Source: Olsenella_K sp050953285
Lineage (GTDB): Bacteria > Actinomycetota > Coriobacteriia > Coriobacteriales > Atopobiaceae
DNA length: 64,000 nt
NCBI GenBank assembly: GCA_050953285.1
Contig: JBMNMK010000002.1
Coordinates: 868,001 to 932,000 of the forward strand
Direction: 5' to 3'
Part shown: one piece after another, positions 1 through 8,745 of the stretch
How the letters are laid out: every line of letters starts with the position of its first letter
How positions within the stretch are numbered: the stretch's first letter is position 1
Translations under genes and position numbers: made by a program
The notes under the pieces: generated by a model
What the model saw: the letters and a program-made list of their open reading frames with translations, nothing else
Told to the model about the DNA's origin: nothing
The model's database searches: none

Positions 1-310
1 CAAGCACCAAAACGCTCGTAGGACTAGGGTTTTTAAGATAGTCACACAAGAGATCACGCGCAGCTTTATCGAGCTTGTCAGCATCGGTGATCACCACGAG
101 CCGCTTATCATCACCCACCGGCATCGTATTGAGCAATACAACCAAATTGTAAGGATCATCAATGGTAGATGCCTTAAGCTCTTCAAGGTTGAAGGTCAAA
201 AGAGTAGGATCGAGGCGCTTTTTCATCTCTGCCACATAGACATCTTGTTTACGCTCATCTTCACCGATGATCAAATATGCAGGTAAGAGCTTCTTAGACG
301 ATGTACTCAC
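1..310 (-). CDS. holA: DNA polymerase III delta subunit, 5' part (runs off the window)
   Basis: The N-terminal ~103 residues of a HolA-like protein are visible and the rest lies before base 1. HolA is the clamp-loader subunit that opens the beta clamp. The start is a GTG at 310 preceded by a GGAGAGG ribosome site; the protein begins VSTSSKKLLPAYLIIGEDE, followed by the family pattern in which a DDPYNLVVLLNTMPVGD segment leads to a strand (RLVVITDADKL) and then KAARDLLCDYL. Its position directly downstream of comEC on the same strand is the usual holA context in Gram-positive bacteria. The call rests on the N-terminal pattern and neighbourhood, since the AAA+ core is only partly seen. Confidence 0.8.
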   Translation of the reverse strand, partial: MSTSSKKLLPAYLIIGEDERKQDVYVAEMKKRLDPTLLTFNLEELKASTIDDPYNLVVLLNTMPVGDDKRLVVITDADKLDKAARDLLCDYLKNPSPTSVLVL

Positions 311-337
311 ACGTATCCTCTCCGTTGTCTCACCCCA

Positions 338-2725
338 TCATAGCGCACCCGCACAGTGCACACGGACCCCTTCTTTTTGGGGATACACCGAGACATCTCC
401 CGCATCTTTTGTGCACACAAAATACGAGCCTGCATCCTCAAGGGTTTTGACACATTCCGCAGCTGGGTGGCCATAGGAGTTATCCCTGCCTGCACTTGCT
501 ACCGAGACCTCAGGCCGCAAGACCTCTGCCTGCTCTGGCGTAAGCGATGCCTCTGAACCGTGGTGTCCCACTTTAAGAAAATCGACGTCTCCAACATCAC
601 CACAGCTGATAACCTCGGCGTTTTGATCCTTTTCTGCATCTCCCGTCAAAAGGCCTGACATGCTTTTACCCGCATGGTCATAGCTCACCAAACACATGAT
701 GGAGTCCGGATTCTCAAGTCCAGAAACCTCTTCTGCAGGTGACACTACCCGCAGATGAAAGTTGCCGACGGCAAGCTCATCTCCATAGACAAGCTCTATT
801 GCCGCCTGTCCGCTCAGCTCACGCACCGCAGCTTGGAGCTCTTCATCCATGTTGTCTGACACGCCCTGTGCCACGTATACCGCGTCACACCTATAGCGTC
901 CTACCAGATCATCCACCCCGCCATAGTGATCTTCATGCAGGTGTGTGATGAGGACAGCATCAAGATGAACCAGGTGATTTCTTTCAAGCGCCGATATCAA
1001 CGCATCATCTGGCCCTGTATCCACCAGCATGGTCGTAGCGCCATCTCTCAGTAAAATGGCATCCCCCTGTCCCACATTGAGCACGCAGATCTCTGGTGGC
1101 GCAAAATATCCAAAATAGATATTCCCTATGGCAGGAACTACTAGCACGGCAGCCAGAATGACCACCAGGCTGCGCCGAGAGACCTGCGGCCACGCAAGAA
1201 CCACCACAAGCAACACGGCTATGGCCGCGAACAAAACCAAAGCTCCTGTGCCCTCGGGCCTCAGAGAAGCAAACGGGATTGCCGCAATTCCATGCACCAC
1301 ACCCGCGATATATCCACATACCACATCACAGAGCAGCAACACGACACGCTGGAGAGGTGGCACCCAAACCAGTGCCGCAGCTAGAAGCCCCAAGCTCATG
1401 ACCGCAACAAAGGCGGGCGATAAGAGCAGATTGGTTACAGGCGATACCACCGAGAACTCTCCGAAGCTCGTTGCCACCAGAGGCGTCGTGATGAGCTGTG
1501 CCACCAGCGAAGATCCAAGGACGTCTTCCAGCTCATCAAGCCGTTTGAACGCGTAGCGCCTCACCTTTGCCGGAAGCCTTCTGAAGTCATGAGGACCTAT
1601 CAGCGTCTTTACCACATAGCGCCCATAGGGAGCAAACAGGGAAAGCGCAATTACAGAGAGTCCTGACAGTAAAAAACCCAGCTGAGAGGCCACGGTAGGA
1701 TCGACGAGGCAGAAGAGCATACACACGGCGCTGGCCGAAGACACCGCGTCATTTCTCCTTCCCACACGCTCACCTAGCTGGGAAGATACCACCATGGCAT
1801 AGGCCCTCATGGCCGACAGAGCAGCGCCGGCAAAGATAACAAAGCAGCCGCAACACAAGAGAATCATGAGGTGGCGCGCGGTTCTTCCCAAAGACCTTCT
1901 CTTGGCGATGGCTTCAACAAGTGCAGCAACGATGGCTAAGTGTGAGCCTGACACAGCCACAAGATGAGCCACTCCAGCAGCAGCAAATGCCTCATCAAGT
2001 GTCCGCTCACTGAGCGCAGTCTTGTCTCCGCACACACATCCCGCCAAAATGGCTCTGGCATCACTTCTTGTTGCGTCAAATGAGCCAAGCACTGCCTTTC
2101 TTATCTGCGCGATAAGACCAATGATGCCACTTGGATCTATCTGTTCCGTAAGGCGCACAACACGCACGGTACCCGCAATGCCTTGCGCGGCTTGAGACCT
2201 TCCCCACCCATCGTCTGTGTTGGGAGAAAAACGTCCTATGCACTTGATCCGCTCAAGATATCCCAAAGACTCTTGTGATCTCAGGCGCACATTGGCTTGT
2301 ATCACGCCGTTTCTCAGCGCTAAGGCTCTTACGCTATAGGCATCTTCTCCCTTGCGCGCACTTCCCACAACCACAAACTCCCAGCTTGATATGGCATTTT
2401 GTGAGAGCGCCTCGGCTGATTTATCGACGTTTGCCCGTGCTTTGTTGGCAAGGATCGCCGCGATGACACATGCCATAATAATGAGAACGGCCTGCGCCGC
2501 CATCTGAGATCTTGCATAGAAAAGAACGATAAGAGCCGTCACGAGCATGCCCACAGAAACAGGAATACCGAGAGTTATCACGAGCGCAAACTGCTTTTCT
2601 GGAAGATTCATCACCACCCATTGCGTGATAAGTACCGCGCAAAACAGATGCAAGAGAAGCGGTAACTCTGGTCGGTAAGGTCGGCTGGCTGATTCAAGAA
2701 GTGGGCTAGACATAGGCGTACTCAC
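338..2725 (-). CDS. comEC: ComEC/Rec2 DNA-uptake channel protein
   Basis: This is a polytopic membrane protein of 795 residues, the usual size for ComEC, which carries transforming single-stranded DNA across the membrane. N-terminal membrane segments are followed by a DUF4131-like soluble part, then the competence domain (about residues 215-500, with the pattern FAAAGVAHLVAVSGSHLAIV), and a C-terminal metallo-beta-lactamase domain starting near 540 (VLNVGQGDAILL) with the metal motif THLHEDHYGG near 590 and a later GHHGS. The metal-binding residues appear intact, so the C-terminal nuclease-like domain could be active. The start is GTG at 2725 or ATG at 2713; both overlap the comEA stop, indicating translational coupling. 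No frameshift is visible. Confidence 0.93.
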   Translation of the reverse strand: MSTPMSSPLLESASRPYRPELPLLLHLFCAVLITQWVVMNLPEKQFALVITLGIPVSVGMLVTALIVLFYARSQMAAQAVLIIMACVIAAILANKARANVDKSAEALSQNAISSWEFVVVGSARKGEDAYSVRALALRNGVIQANVRLRSQESLGYLERIKCIGRFSPNTDDGWGRSQAAQGIAGTVRVVRLTEQIDPSGIIGLIAQIRKAVLGSFDATRSDARAILAGCVCGDKTALSERTLDEAFAAAGVAHLVAVSGSHLAIVAALVEAIAKRRSLGRTARHLMILLCCGCFVIFAGAALSAMRAYAMVVSSQLGERVGRRNDAVSSASAVCMLFCLVDPTVASQLGFLLSGLSVIALSLFAPYGRYVVKTLIGPHDFRRLPAKVRRYAFKRLDELEDVLGSSLVAQLITTPLVATSFGEFSVVSPVTNLLLSPAFVAVMSLGLLAAALVWVPPLQRVVLLLCDVVCGYIAGVVHGIAAIPFASLRPEGTGALVLFAAIAVLLVVVLAWPQVSRRSLVVILAAVLVVPAIGNIYFGYFAPPEICVLNVGQGDAILLRDGATTMLVDTGPDDALISALERNHLVHLDAVLITHLHEDHYGGVDDLVGRYRCDAVYVAQGVSDNMDEELQAAVRELSGQAAIELVYGDELAVGNFHLRVVSPAEEVSGLENPDSIMCLVSYDHAGKSMSGLLTGDAEKDQNAEVISCGDVGDVDFLKVGHHGSEASLTPEQAEVLRPEVSVASAGRDNSYGHPAAECVKTLEDAGSYFVCTKDAGDVSVYPQKEGVRVHCAGAL

Positions 2726-3449
2726 GCATCTTGCCGAGCTTCTTCTCCCCTATACCGGAGACCCGCATGAGATCATCTACCGAGCTAAATGGTCCATTTT
2801 GCTCTCTATCCTTCACGATGCTCTCGGCGGTTGAAGGGCCAACTCCTGGAAGATTTTGAAGCTCAGCAGCTGAGGCCGTGTTGATATTGACCCTGCTTGG
2901 AGAGGCTGAAGCAGAAGAAGCGCCCGAGCTGGACGCGGATGTGGCAGATGTGGCAGATGCGCCATCTGCTTCCTCACCAACGCGAGGGACATATACCTTT
3001 TCACCATCTGACACCGGCGCGGCCAAATTCAAACGGGCAGTATCTGCACCCTCAGCCAGCCCACCAGCAGCGGCAATAGCATCGTGCACGCGGGGTTTCT
3101 CGCCTGTAAGCGTGACTACGCCAGGCGATGTGACACATCCACCTACATCCACCACGACATAAGCTTCTTCTGCGCTGTCGGAAGATGTCTCAGACGCTGA
3201 CGCTTCTTCGATCTTGTCCGCAGACTCATTTGAGCCGGTGTCTGCCTGCACGCTCTCTTCTTGTATGGCATCTGAGCTGCGCTTGAGTACCACGTTGGAA
3301 CCTTGAGCCCCAAGCAGCACAAAAGCCAGCAAACCAACTGCCAGAAGAACCAAAGCAGCAGCAACGATAACCTGCCACGAGTGCATGAGGCCACAACGCT
3401 GAAGCAGCCGCTCTAGTCTCATACGTTTTCTCAATCGTGCCTGCGCCAT
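2706..3449 (-). CDS. comEA: ComEA-type DNA receptor, helix-hairpin-helix protein
   Basis: ComEA binds double-stranded DNA at the cell surface and hands it to ComEC. The predicted 247-residue protein has a basic N-terminus, one membrane segment (about residues 25-45), an acidic Ser-rich linker, an SLBB-like domain (YVVVDVGGCVTSPGVVTL...) and a C-terminal double helix-hairpin-helix (VNINTASAAELQNLPGVGPS ... VSGIGEKKLGKM). The start chosen is ATG at 3449 because a strong GGGGGTGAT ribosome site precedes it; an upstream in-frame start at 3500 lacks one and lies before a hairpin. It overlaps comEC. The presence of both genes supports a capacity for natural transformation, though the pilus and recombination genes are not in this window. 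Confidence 0.9.
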   Translation of the reverse strand: MAQARLRKRMRLERLLQRCGLMHSWQVIVAAALVLLAVGLLAFVLLGAQGSNVVLKRSSDAIQEESVQADTGSNESADKIEEASASETSSDSAEEAYVVVDVGGCVTSPGVVTLTGEKPRVHDAIAAAGGLAEGADTARLNLAAPVSDGEKVYVPRVGEEADGASATSATSASSSGASSASASPSRVNINTASAAELQNLPGVGPSTAESIVKDREQNGPFSSVDDLMRVSGIGEKKLGKMREYAYV

Positions 3450-3455
3450 ACCATC

Positions 3456-3486
3456 ACCCCCACTCCATCGTGGATGGAATGGGGGT
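3456..3486 (-). promoter_or_regulatory. Hairpin sequestering the comEA ribosome-binding site
   Basis: On the minus-strand RNA the sequence forms a 14-bp stem (one G-U pair) with a 3-nt loop; the 3' arm contains the whole GGGGGUG Shine-Dalgarno of comEA, 4-12 nt before its ATG. No U-run follows, so it does not look like an intrinsic terminator. The structure is seen directly; a role in translational control of comEA (temperature, small RNA or helper protein) is inference. Confidence 0.55.
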
Positions 3487-3614
3487 GTTATAGCGTACAA
3501 ATCTTAGAAAGGCCTGCAGTTTTTGTGCGCCAATCTAGCACCAATCTGGCAGGCACACCAGCACCACACCTCATACCTGCACGTCAGCACATGTATGCAG
3601 CGGCTCGCATGAGC

Positions 3615-4904
3615 CTATGCCTCAGTACCATCTTTCTGAGCGGGGCTCATACGCTTCAGCCAGCGGTCATTGCCAACTGACGCCGGAAGAAGCTCATTGT
3701 GACGGGCGCGCAGACGCTTAGGCGGAGGATAGGAAACGCATTGATCTGAATCCAGATACTCGATGTTATCTATCAGATCTGCAATCATTGCCTCATGGTC
3801 AAAGCTTTCCCACGCATCATGCACCTCATGGATGCGCGCGTGCGTCTCCGGCTTTCTCGGCATAAAAAGTGTGCAGCAATCGGGCGCATCAAGGCAGCTA
3901 ATATCATATGTGCCAATCTCTTGTGCGCGACGCAGTATCTCCTGTTTGTCAGAGCCAATGAGCGGTCGCAAAATGGGCATCGACGCAATCTCATCAACCG
4001 CCGCAATGTTTTCAAGCGTTTGAGATGCCACCTGACCCAACGACTCACCCGTCACCAGCGCCTGTGCACCTTCCAAGTGCGCGATCTTCTCGGCAACCGC
4101 AAACATCACGCGCCGATACATGATCACGCGCAGGCTTTGTGGCACGGCCAAAGAGATCTCTCGCTGTTTATCGCCAAAAGGCACCACGTAAAGCCGGCCC
4201 ACCACACCAGAAGGTGCCAGGGCGTCTACCAAGTCTTTTGCCAGCCACTCGGACGTGTCTGCCGTCATGGGTCTGCCCGAGAAGTGCACGGGGATCGTGA
4301 TGGCGCCGCGCCTGCCCACCATCCAGGTAGCAACCGGCGAGTCAAAGCCGCTTGAGAAGAGCGACACAACCTTGCCGGCCGTGCCTACGGGAAGTCCGCC
4401 CACGCCGGTGCCGGTATCCACGTAGACATAGGTGTTGCCCTGCACCACATGAACCACGACCACCGCATCGGGATGGTGCATCTCCACGCGCTTGTCAGGA
4501 AAAGCCTTGCAGAGCACCTCTCCCACGATGTGGTTGATCTCAAGGGTGTGTTTCTCGTAATTGGTAGAAGAGCGACGAGCGTGGACTTTGAAGCTTTCAA
4601 ACTGAGGCGCCTCTGAGAGCGCATGCACCGCTGCCTGCGTATATTCAGGCTCGTCGAGCCCACAGCGGTACGCCAAAGAAACGCGTGCCACGCCGGGCAC
4701 GCGTGAGGCTGCATGCGCAAGCTCATCGGTGGCGCCGCCTTCCGCCTCAACCAAGATATGGCCTGAGATGCGGGATATACGTGCTATAGGATAGGACTTG
4801 AGTGCGCGGTTAAGATTTGCCACGAGTTGGTTCTCAAAGGTAGAACGGTTCTTACCTTTGAGACCAATCTCGTGGTAGTGAACGAGACAAACTTTTTCAG
4901 TCAT
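3615..4904 (-). CDS. thiI: tRNA 4-thiouridine synthase ThiI (short form)
   Basis: ThiI adenylates and thiolates U8 of tRNA and can supply sulfur for thiamine. The 429-residue protein has a ferredoxin-like N-terminal region, a THUMP domain (about 60-165) and a PP-loop domain with SSGFDSPVATW near 190, a slight variant of the SGGIDSP loop. There is no C-terminal rhodanese domain, so it resembles the Bacillus form that takes sulfur directly from a cysteine desulfurase. A CLDAPDCCTLF segment holds candidate catalytic cysteines. The ATG overlaps the rpoZ stop (TAATG), so it is translationally coupled to rpoZ. A 128-base spacer follows it before the comEA leader hairpin, in which I see nothing else. 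Confidence 0.93.
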   Translation of the reverse strand: MTEKVCLVHYHEIGLKGKNRSTFENQLVANLNRALKSYPIARISRISGHILVEAEGGATDELAHAASRVPGVARVSLAYRCGLDEPEYTQAAVHALSEAPQFESFKVHARRSSTNYEKHTLEINHIVGEVLCKAFPDKRVEMHHPDAVVVVHVVQGNTYVYVDTGTGVGGLPVGTAGKVVSLFSSGFDSPVATWMVGRRGAITIPVHFSGRPMTADTSEWLAKDLVDALAPSGVVGRLYVVPFGDKQREISLAVPQSLRVIMYRRVMFAVAEKIAHLEGAQALVTGESLGQVASQTLENIAAVDEIASMPILRPLIGSDKQEILRRAQEIGTYDISCLDAPDCCTLFMPRKPETHARIHEVHDAWESFDHEAMIADLIDNIEYLDSDQCVSYPPPKRLRARHNELLPASVGNDRWLKRMSPAQKDGTEA

Positions 4905-5197
4905 TAGGAGTTGTGCTGGACGCGGATATTTGAACCCTTAATATCCTCGTCGAAGTCCTCCTTAACAAAGCTCAAGGTGCCAGAATCAATCTCCTCCATT
5001 GCAGTGGAGATGGGGTCTTCACCAGAAACAACGGTGGTGATGTCATCAAACTCCTGCACAGCAGTAACGCGCAGGTGCTGGCCGCGCCTCATGTTGTTGA
5101 TGTCACATGCCCGCTTAGAAGCAATTGAGCAGAGAAGGAACGGGTTTTGCTCGGTCTTCTCCAGCAAGCTATCGATCTCGGGGTTAGTGATTGACAT
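4904..5197 (-). CDS. rpoZ: RNA polymerase omega subunit
   Basis: A 97-residue RpoZ. Omega helps fold and assemble the beta' subunit. The start ATG at 5197 (MSITNPEIDSLLEKTEQNPF) follows GGGAGGAAG. The conserved segment that includes LLCSIASKRACDINNM and the later region facing beta' are present. The C-terminal half is acidic and longer than in Escherichia coli. It overlaps gmk by 14 nt at its start and thiI by one base at its end. The mihF-gmk-rpoZ order is common in Actinomycetota. Confidence 0.9.
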   Translation of the reverse strand: MSITNPEIDSLLEKTEQNPFLLCSIASKRACDINNMRRGQHLRVTAVQEFDDITTVVSGEDPISTAMEEIDSGTLSFVKEDFDEDIKGSNIRVQHNS

Positions 5198-5777
5198 TAG
5201 ACGTACTTCCTCCCTGGAACTCACAACGCTCGATGGTCTCTGCAAGCTCACGTGCAGCAACCTCAAGGTTGTCATTGATAATTCTCACGTCATACGTGCT
5301 GGCAAGTTCAAGCTCATGGCGCGCATCTTGTAGCCTCAGCTTGAGGGACTCCTGCGACTCCGTACCACGGCCACGCAGGCGCTCTTCAAGCACCTCCCAT
5401 GAGGGCGGCTCAATAAAGATGCGCACAACCTCTGGATAGATCTTCTTAACGTTATCCCCGCCTTGAACATCTATCTCAAGCACGACGGAGTGGCCAGAAT
5501 CGAGGCAGCGTGATACCTCTTTCTTTAAGGTGCCATAACGGTGGTCATGGACCTGAGCCCACTCCAGAAAATCCCCCGCGTCAACGTGAGACTGGAACTC
5601 ATCATCACTCATAAAGTAATACGAAACGCCCTCGACCTCTCCAGGCCTCGGGCGCCTCGTCGTCGCCGAGACGGTCGTACCGATCTCGGGGCGCGCTGAT
5701 CTCACTTTAGAGACCAGCGTGCCTTTGCCGACACCGGCAGGCCCAGAAACGACGAACAGCCTCGGGGTGCGATTCAC
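5184..5777 (-). CDS. gmk: Guanylate kinase
   Basis: Guanylate kinase phosphorylates GMP to GDP. The 197-residue protein has the P-loop SGPAGVGKGTLV near the N-terminus and the GMP-binding stretch TTRRPRPGEVEGVSYYFMSD, matching the family in order and spacing. The start is GTG at 5777, overlapping the mihF stop by one base (TAGTG), so translation is probably coupled. It lies in an mihF-gmk-rpoZ-thiI transcription unit. Confidence 0.95.
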   Translation of the reverse strand: MNRTPRLFVVSGPAGVGKGTLVSKVRSARPEIGTTVSATTRRPRPGEVEGVSYYFMSDDEFQSHVDAGDFLEWAQVHDHRYGTLKKEVSRCLDSGHSVVLEIDVQGGDNVKKIYPEVVRIFIEPPSWEVLEERLRGRGTESQESLKLRLQDARHELELASTYDVRIINDNLEVAARELAETIERCEFQGGSTSNVNH

Positions 5778-6085
5778 TACTTGGAGAGAACCTCGAGCAG
5801 CTGCTCACGCTGGCGAGCGCCGAGGCCCTTAACACGACGGCTAGGAGAAATGTTAAGTTCATCCATGATCTTGGTGGCCTTAGCCTTGCCATAACCAGGC
5901 AAAGACTCAATCAGTGCAGAAACCTTCATCCTATTGGCAATAGGGTCATCTGAGTTGAGAACCTCCTCAAGAGTAACCTTGCCAGACTTGATGTTTGAGC
6001 GCAGCTCTGCACGTGCGTGACGAGCCTGAGCAGCCTTCTCAAGAGCGGCCTTGCGCTGTTCATCGGTGAGTTGAGGTAGTGCCAT
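5777..6085 (-). CDS. mihF: Actinobacterial integration host factor (mIHF)
   Basis: This 102-residue nucleoid-associated protein belongs to the mIHF family, which binds and bends DNA and has an H2TH-type fold; it is unrelated to the HU-like IHF of Proteobacteria. The start ATG at 6085 (MALPQLTDEQRKAALEKAA) has a GGAGGAAC ribosome site. The signature IESLPGYGKAKATKIMDEL followed by SRRVKGLGARQREQLL is clear. Upstream in-frame starts at 6223 would add a Cys-rich stretch without a ribosome site and are rejected. The location just before gmk is the standard actinobacterial context and is good evidence for the taxonomic assignment. Its promoter should lie in 6086-6288, where I see no clear boxes. 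Confidence 0.92.
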   Translation of the reverse strand: MALPQLTDEQRKAALEKAAQARHARAELRSNIKSGKVTLEEVLNSDDPIANRMKVSALIESLPGYGKAKATKIMDELNISPSRRVKGLGARQREQLLEVLSK

Positions 6086-6288
6086 TGTTCCTCCAAACAT
6101 ACTGATTGATGCATTGCCTTTGTGGCAAATGTATCCGCCGCACATGCGGCACTTTGGCATTCTATCCGATATTGCGTGAATAGTGTGCCAACCTAGCTGC
6201 AATTTTACAAGATATGTCTTCAAATCCGCTGGTCAGCGTCACTCATACTACACAAGCTGGGGCAAAATGTAATTCACAATCAAAAAAA

Positions 6289-7014
6289 TTATTGAGTAAC
6301 CAGCTCATGCACCACATTTTCAAAGGCGGTAACGGGATCTTCGGCGCGCGTAATGGGCCTGCCAATCACGAGCTTTGAAGCGCCTTGCGCAATTGCCGCA
6401 GCTGGCGTCGCTATGCGCTTCTGATCCCCTACGTCGCTGCCCAGTGGCCGAACACCTGGGGTAACGATAAGCGCGTCAGGCCCTAAGAGCTCACGCATGC
6501 TAGCAGCTTCTTTGGGCGAGCAAACAATGCCGTCCGAGCCCGAAGCGCATGCCATGCTCGCCAAGCGCTTGACTTCAGCGTCGACGGGATCCCTCACGCC
6601 TATCTCTGTCAGCGCATCTTGGTCCATGCTGGTCAGAACCGTGATGGCAACCAGCCGCGCACGCGCGTTGCCCGTGCTTTGCGCCACACGCTCAACGCCT
6701 GCGCGCGCACCCGCAATCATGGAAGAGCCACCCAAGCCATGGATGGAGATGATATCTGCGCCCACCGAAGCTGCGCTCGCAGCCGCGCCCTCAATTTGGA
6801 ACGGAATATCATGCAGCTTGAGGTCGAGAAAAACCTTGAAGCCCCGATCTTTCATGTCCTGCACCATAGCCGGGCCATGGGCGTAGAAGAGCGTCATGCC
6901 CACTTTGACCCACCGTGCACGGCCAGAAAGCTTGTCAGCCAGCGCACATGCCTCGTCTTTGCCCATGTCAAGGGCGACAATAACCGCTTCTCGTGCAGCG
7001 TCTTCACTCAGCAT
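6289..7014 (-). CDS. pyrF: Orotidine 5'-phosphate decarboxylase
   Basis: Last enzyme of UMP synthesis, decarboxylating OMP. The 241-residue protein carries the catalytic KVFLDLKLHDIP motif (about 58-70) and the C-terminal phosphate-binding segment ASKLVIGRPITRAEDP. The ATG overlaps the pyrD stop by seven bases. It is the last gene of the pyr operon; the following 200 bases to mihF show no clear terminator. Confidence 0.95.
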   Translation of the reverse strand: MLSEDAAREAVIVALDMGKDEACALADKLSGRARWVKVGMTLFYAHGPAMVQDMKDRGFKVFLDLKLHDIPFQIEGAAASAASVGADIISIHGLGGSSMIAGARAGVERVAQSTGNARARLVAITVLTSMDQDALTEIGVRDPVDAEVKRLASMACASGSDGIVCSPKEAASMRELLGPDALIVTPGVRPLGSDVGDQKRIATPAAAIAQGASKLVIGRPITRAEDPVTAFENVVHELVTQ

Positions 7015-7931
7015 TCAAACGCTCCTATCAGCTCATTGATATCACGTACACCTTGTTCTTCTGCCCAGGATGTGAGCTCCGACAAGATCCGCGGCGCGGC
7101 CAGAGGATCTGACAGATTGGCAGTTCCTACAGAGACCGCCGTCGCGCCGGCCAAAATAAACTCTGCCGCATCTTCACCGGTTGTGACACCACCAACACCA
7201 GTGATGGGGATATTAACCGCACGGGCGCACTCCCACACCATACGCACGGCTATGGCATGGATAGCAGGTCCTGACACGCCGGCCGTGGGACGTGATACCT
7301 TGCTCTTGCGCGTATGCACGTTGATAGCCATGCCGGGAATGGTATTGATGAGCGTGAGCGCATCTGCGCCCTCCGCCTCCACCGCACGTCCAATCTCGGC
7401 CACGTTATGCGGCGCAAGCTTCACCAGAAGGGGTCTGTCCGTATGAGGCCTCACTGCTCTCACCACGGCAGCTGCGCTCTCGCAGGTTGCCCCCATAGCA
7501 GCGCCGCCTTGCTGGATGTTGGGACATGAGATGTTAAGCTCAAAGCCAGCAGCAAACGGGGCCAGCTCTTCATAGAGATCAAGGGCTGCCACGTATTCAT
7601 CTATGGAATGCCCTGCTACCTGGCAGATGACCTTACAGCCGCGCTCTGCAAGAGTGGTCAGATACGCCCCATACTCATCCACAAAGCCGCGCACGCCCGG
7701 GTTTTGGAGTCCCACAGAATTCATGATGGCAGACGGGAGCTTTGCCAAGCGTGGAGCGGGGTTTCCCTCCCAGGGCTCTGCTGATACGCCTTTGCAGGTG
7801 ATGCCGCCCAGCTGACTCACATCATAAAAGCCCTCAAACTGGCGACCGTTCCCAAAAGTACCTGAGGCGGTGGTGATGGGGTTTTTGAGCGCGATGCCGC
7901 CCAAATTCACCGACATATCTACGCTTGCCAT
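7008..7931 (-). CDS. pyrD: Dihydroorotate dehydrogenase B, catalytic subunit
   Basis: A class 1B enzyme that oxidises dihydroorotate to orotate with FMN and passes electrons to PyrK. The 307-residue protein has the N-terminal LKNPITTASGTFGNG, the active-site NISCPN cysteine of class 1B, and the FMN phosphate loop GVGGVTTGEDAAEFI. The ATG at 7931 overlaps the pyrK TGA (TGATG); an upstream GTG at 7934 is the alternative. Adjacency to pyrK supports a PyrDK heterotetramer using NAD+. Confidence 0.95.
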   Translation of the reverse strand: MASVDMSVNLGGIALKNPITTASGTFGNGRQFEGFYDVSQLGGITCKGVSAEPWEGNPAPRLAKLPSAIMNSVGLQNPGVRGFVDEYGAYLTTLAERGCKVICQVAGHSIDEYVAALDLYEELAPFAAGFELNISCPNIQQGGAAMGATCESAAAVVRAVRPHTDRPLLVKLAPHNVAEIGRAVEAEGADALTLINTIPGMAINVHTRKSKVSRPTAGVSGPAIHAIAVRMVWECARAVNIPITGVGGVTTGEDAAEFILAGATAVSVGTANLSDPLAAPRILSELTSWAEEQGVRDINELIGAFEC

Positions 7932-8737
7932 CACAGCACCACCTCCTCAGCGCTAAACACCGGGCCATCGGTACAGCACGACGCATACCCTCCGCCGACG
8001 CGCTCGACGTTACACGTATTGCACGCGCCAAAGCCGCAGCCCATCATACGCTCAAGAGAGACCTCGCAGAAGACGCCATGAGCCTCCGCCAGCTTACTCA
8101 CACCTTTCATCATCACGCCTGGACCGCAGGTAAAGCATGCCGCATAGTCATTACGGTCGAGAAGTTCCTCAAGCGCCTGAGTGGTAAAGCCAGGTATGCC
8201 CTCGCTCCCATCGTCGGTGGTAACTATGACCGTACAGCCCATGTTTGCCAGGCTGTCTTTGGCGCCATGCCAAAGACACGTGGAGCTCTTGGCGCCGATA
8301 ATAGCATCTACCTGGATACCTTCTTGGCGCAGCATGCGCGCGGCGGCAACGATGGGAGGCGCGCCCACGCCACCTGCCACCACCACGCACCTATCGCCTG
8401 CGCGCACATGAGTAGGAATCCACCAGCCATGGCCCAAAGGTCCTACCACGGTCGATTCTTCATCTGGCACCATGCGCGACATGCGCTCTGTAGCATCTCC
8501 CACCACGGCATACACCAGATCCAGCGTGCCTTCATGAGCGTCAACCGCAGAAAAAGACAGCGGCACACGCAGGAGATGCGCCGGGTTATGCGGCACCGCC
8601 ACATTCACAAACATGCCTGGCTCCAGAGAGCTAGCAAGCTCTCTGGAGATACTCATTTTCATGTGGAAGATCTTATCGCCCACTGGGGTATTGCTGAGAA
8701 CCGTATAGGGATAGCAGTTTGCTGCAGCTTTCTGCAT
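7931..8737 (-). CDS. pyrK: Dihydroorotate dehydrogenase B, electron-transfer subunit
   Basis: PyrK carries FAD and a [2Fe-2S] cluster and links PyrD to NAD+. The 268-residue protein shows the FAD-binding RVPLSFSA region, the NAD-binding VVVAGGVGAPPIVAAARML, and a C-terminal cluster CGFGACNTCNVE with a further CC about ten residues on. The start at ATG 8737 is chosen for its AGGAGAG ribosome site; a GTG at 8752 would overlap pyrC's end. Confidence 0.93.
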   Translation of the reverse strand: MQKAAANCYPYTVLSNTPVGDKIFHMKMSISRELASSLEPGMFVNVAVPHNPAHLLRVPLSFSAVDAHEGTLDLVYAVVGDATERMSRMVPDEESTVVGPLGHGWWIPTHVRAGDRCVVVAGGVGAPPIVAAARMLRQEGIQVDAIIGAKSSTCLWHGAKDSLANMGCTVIVTTDDGSEGIPGFTTQALEELLDRNDYAACFTCGPGVMMKGVSKLAEAHGVFCEVSLERMMGCGFGACNTCNVERVGGGYASCCTDGPVFSAEEVVL

Positions 8738-8745
8738 ATGCTCTC

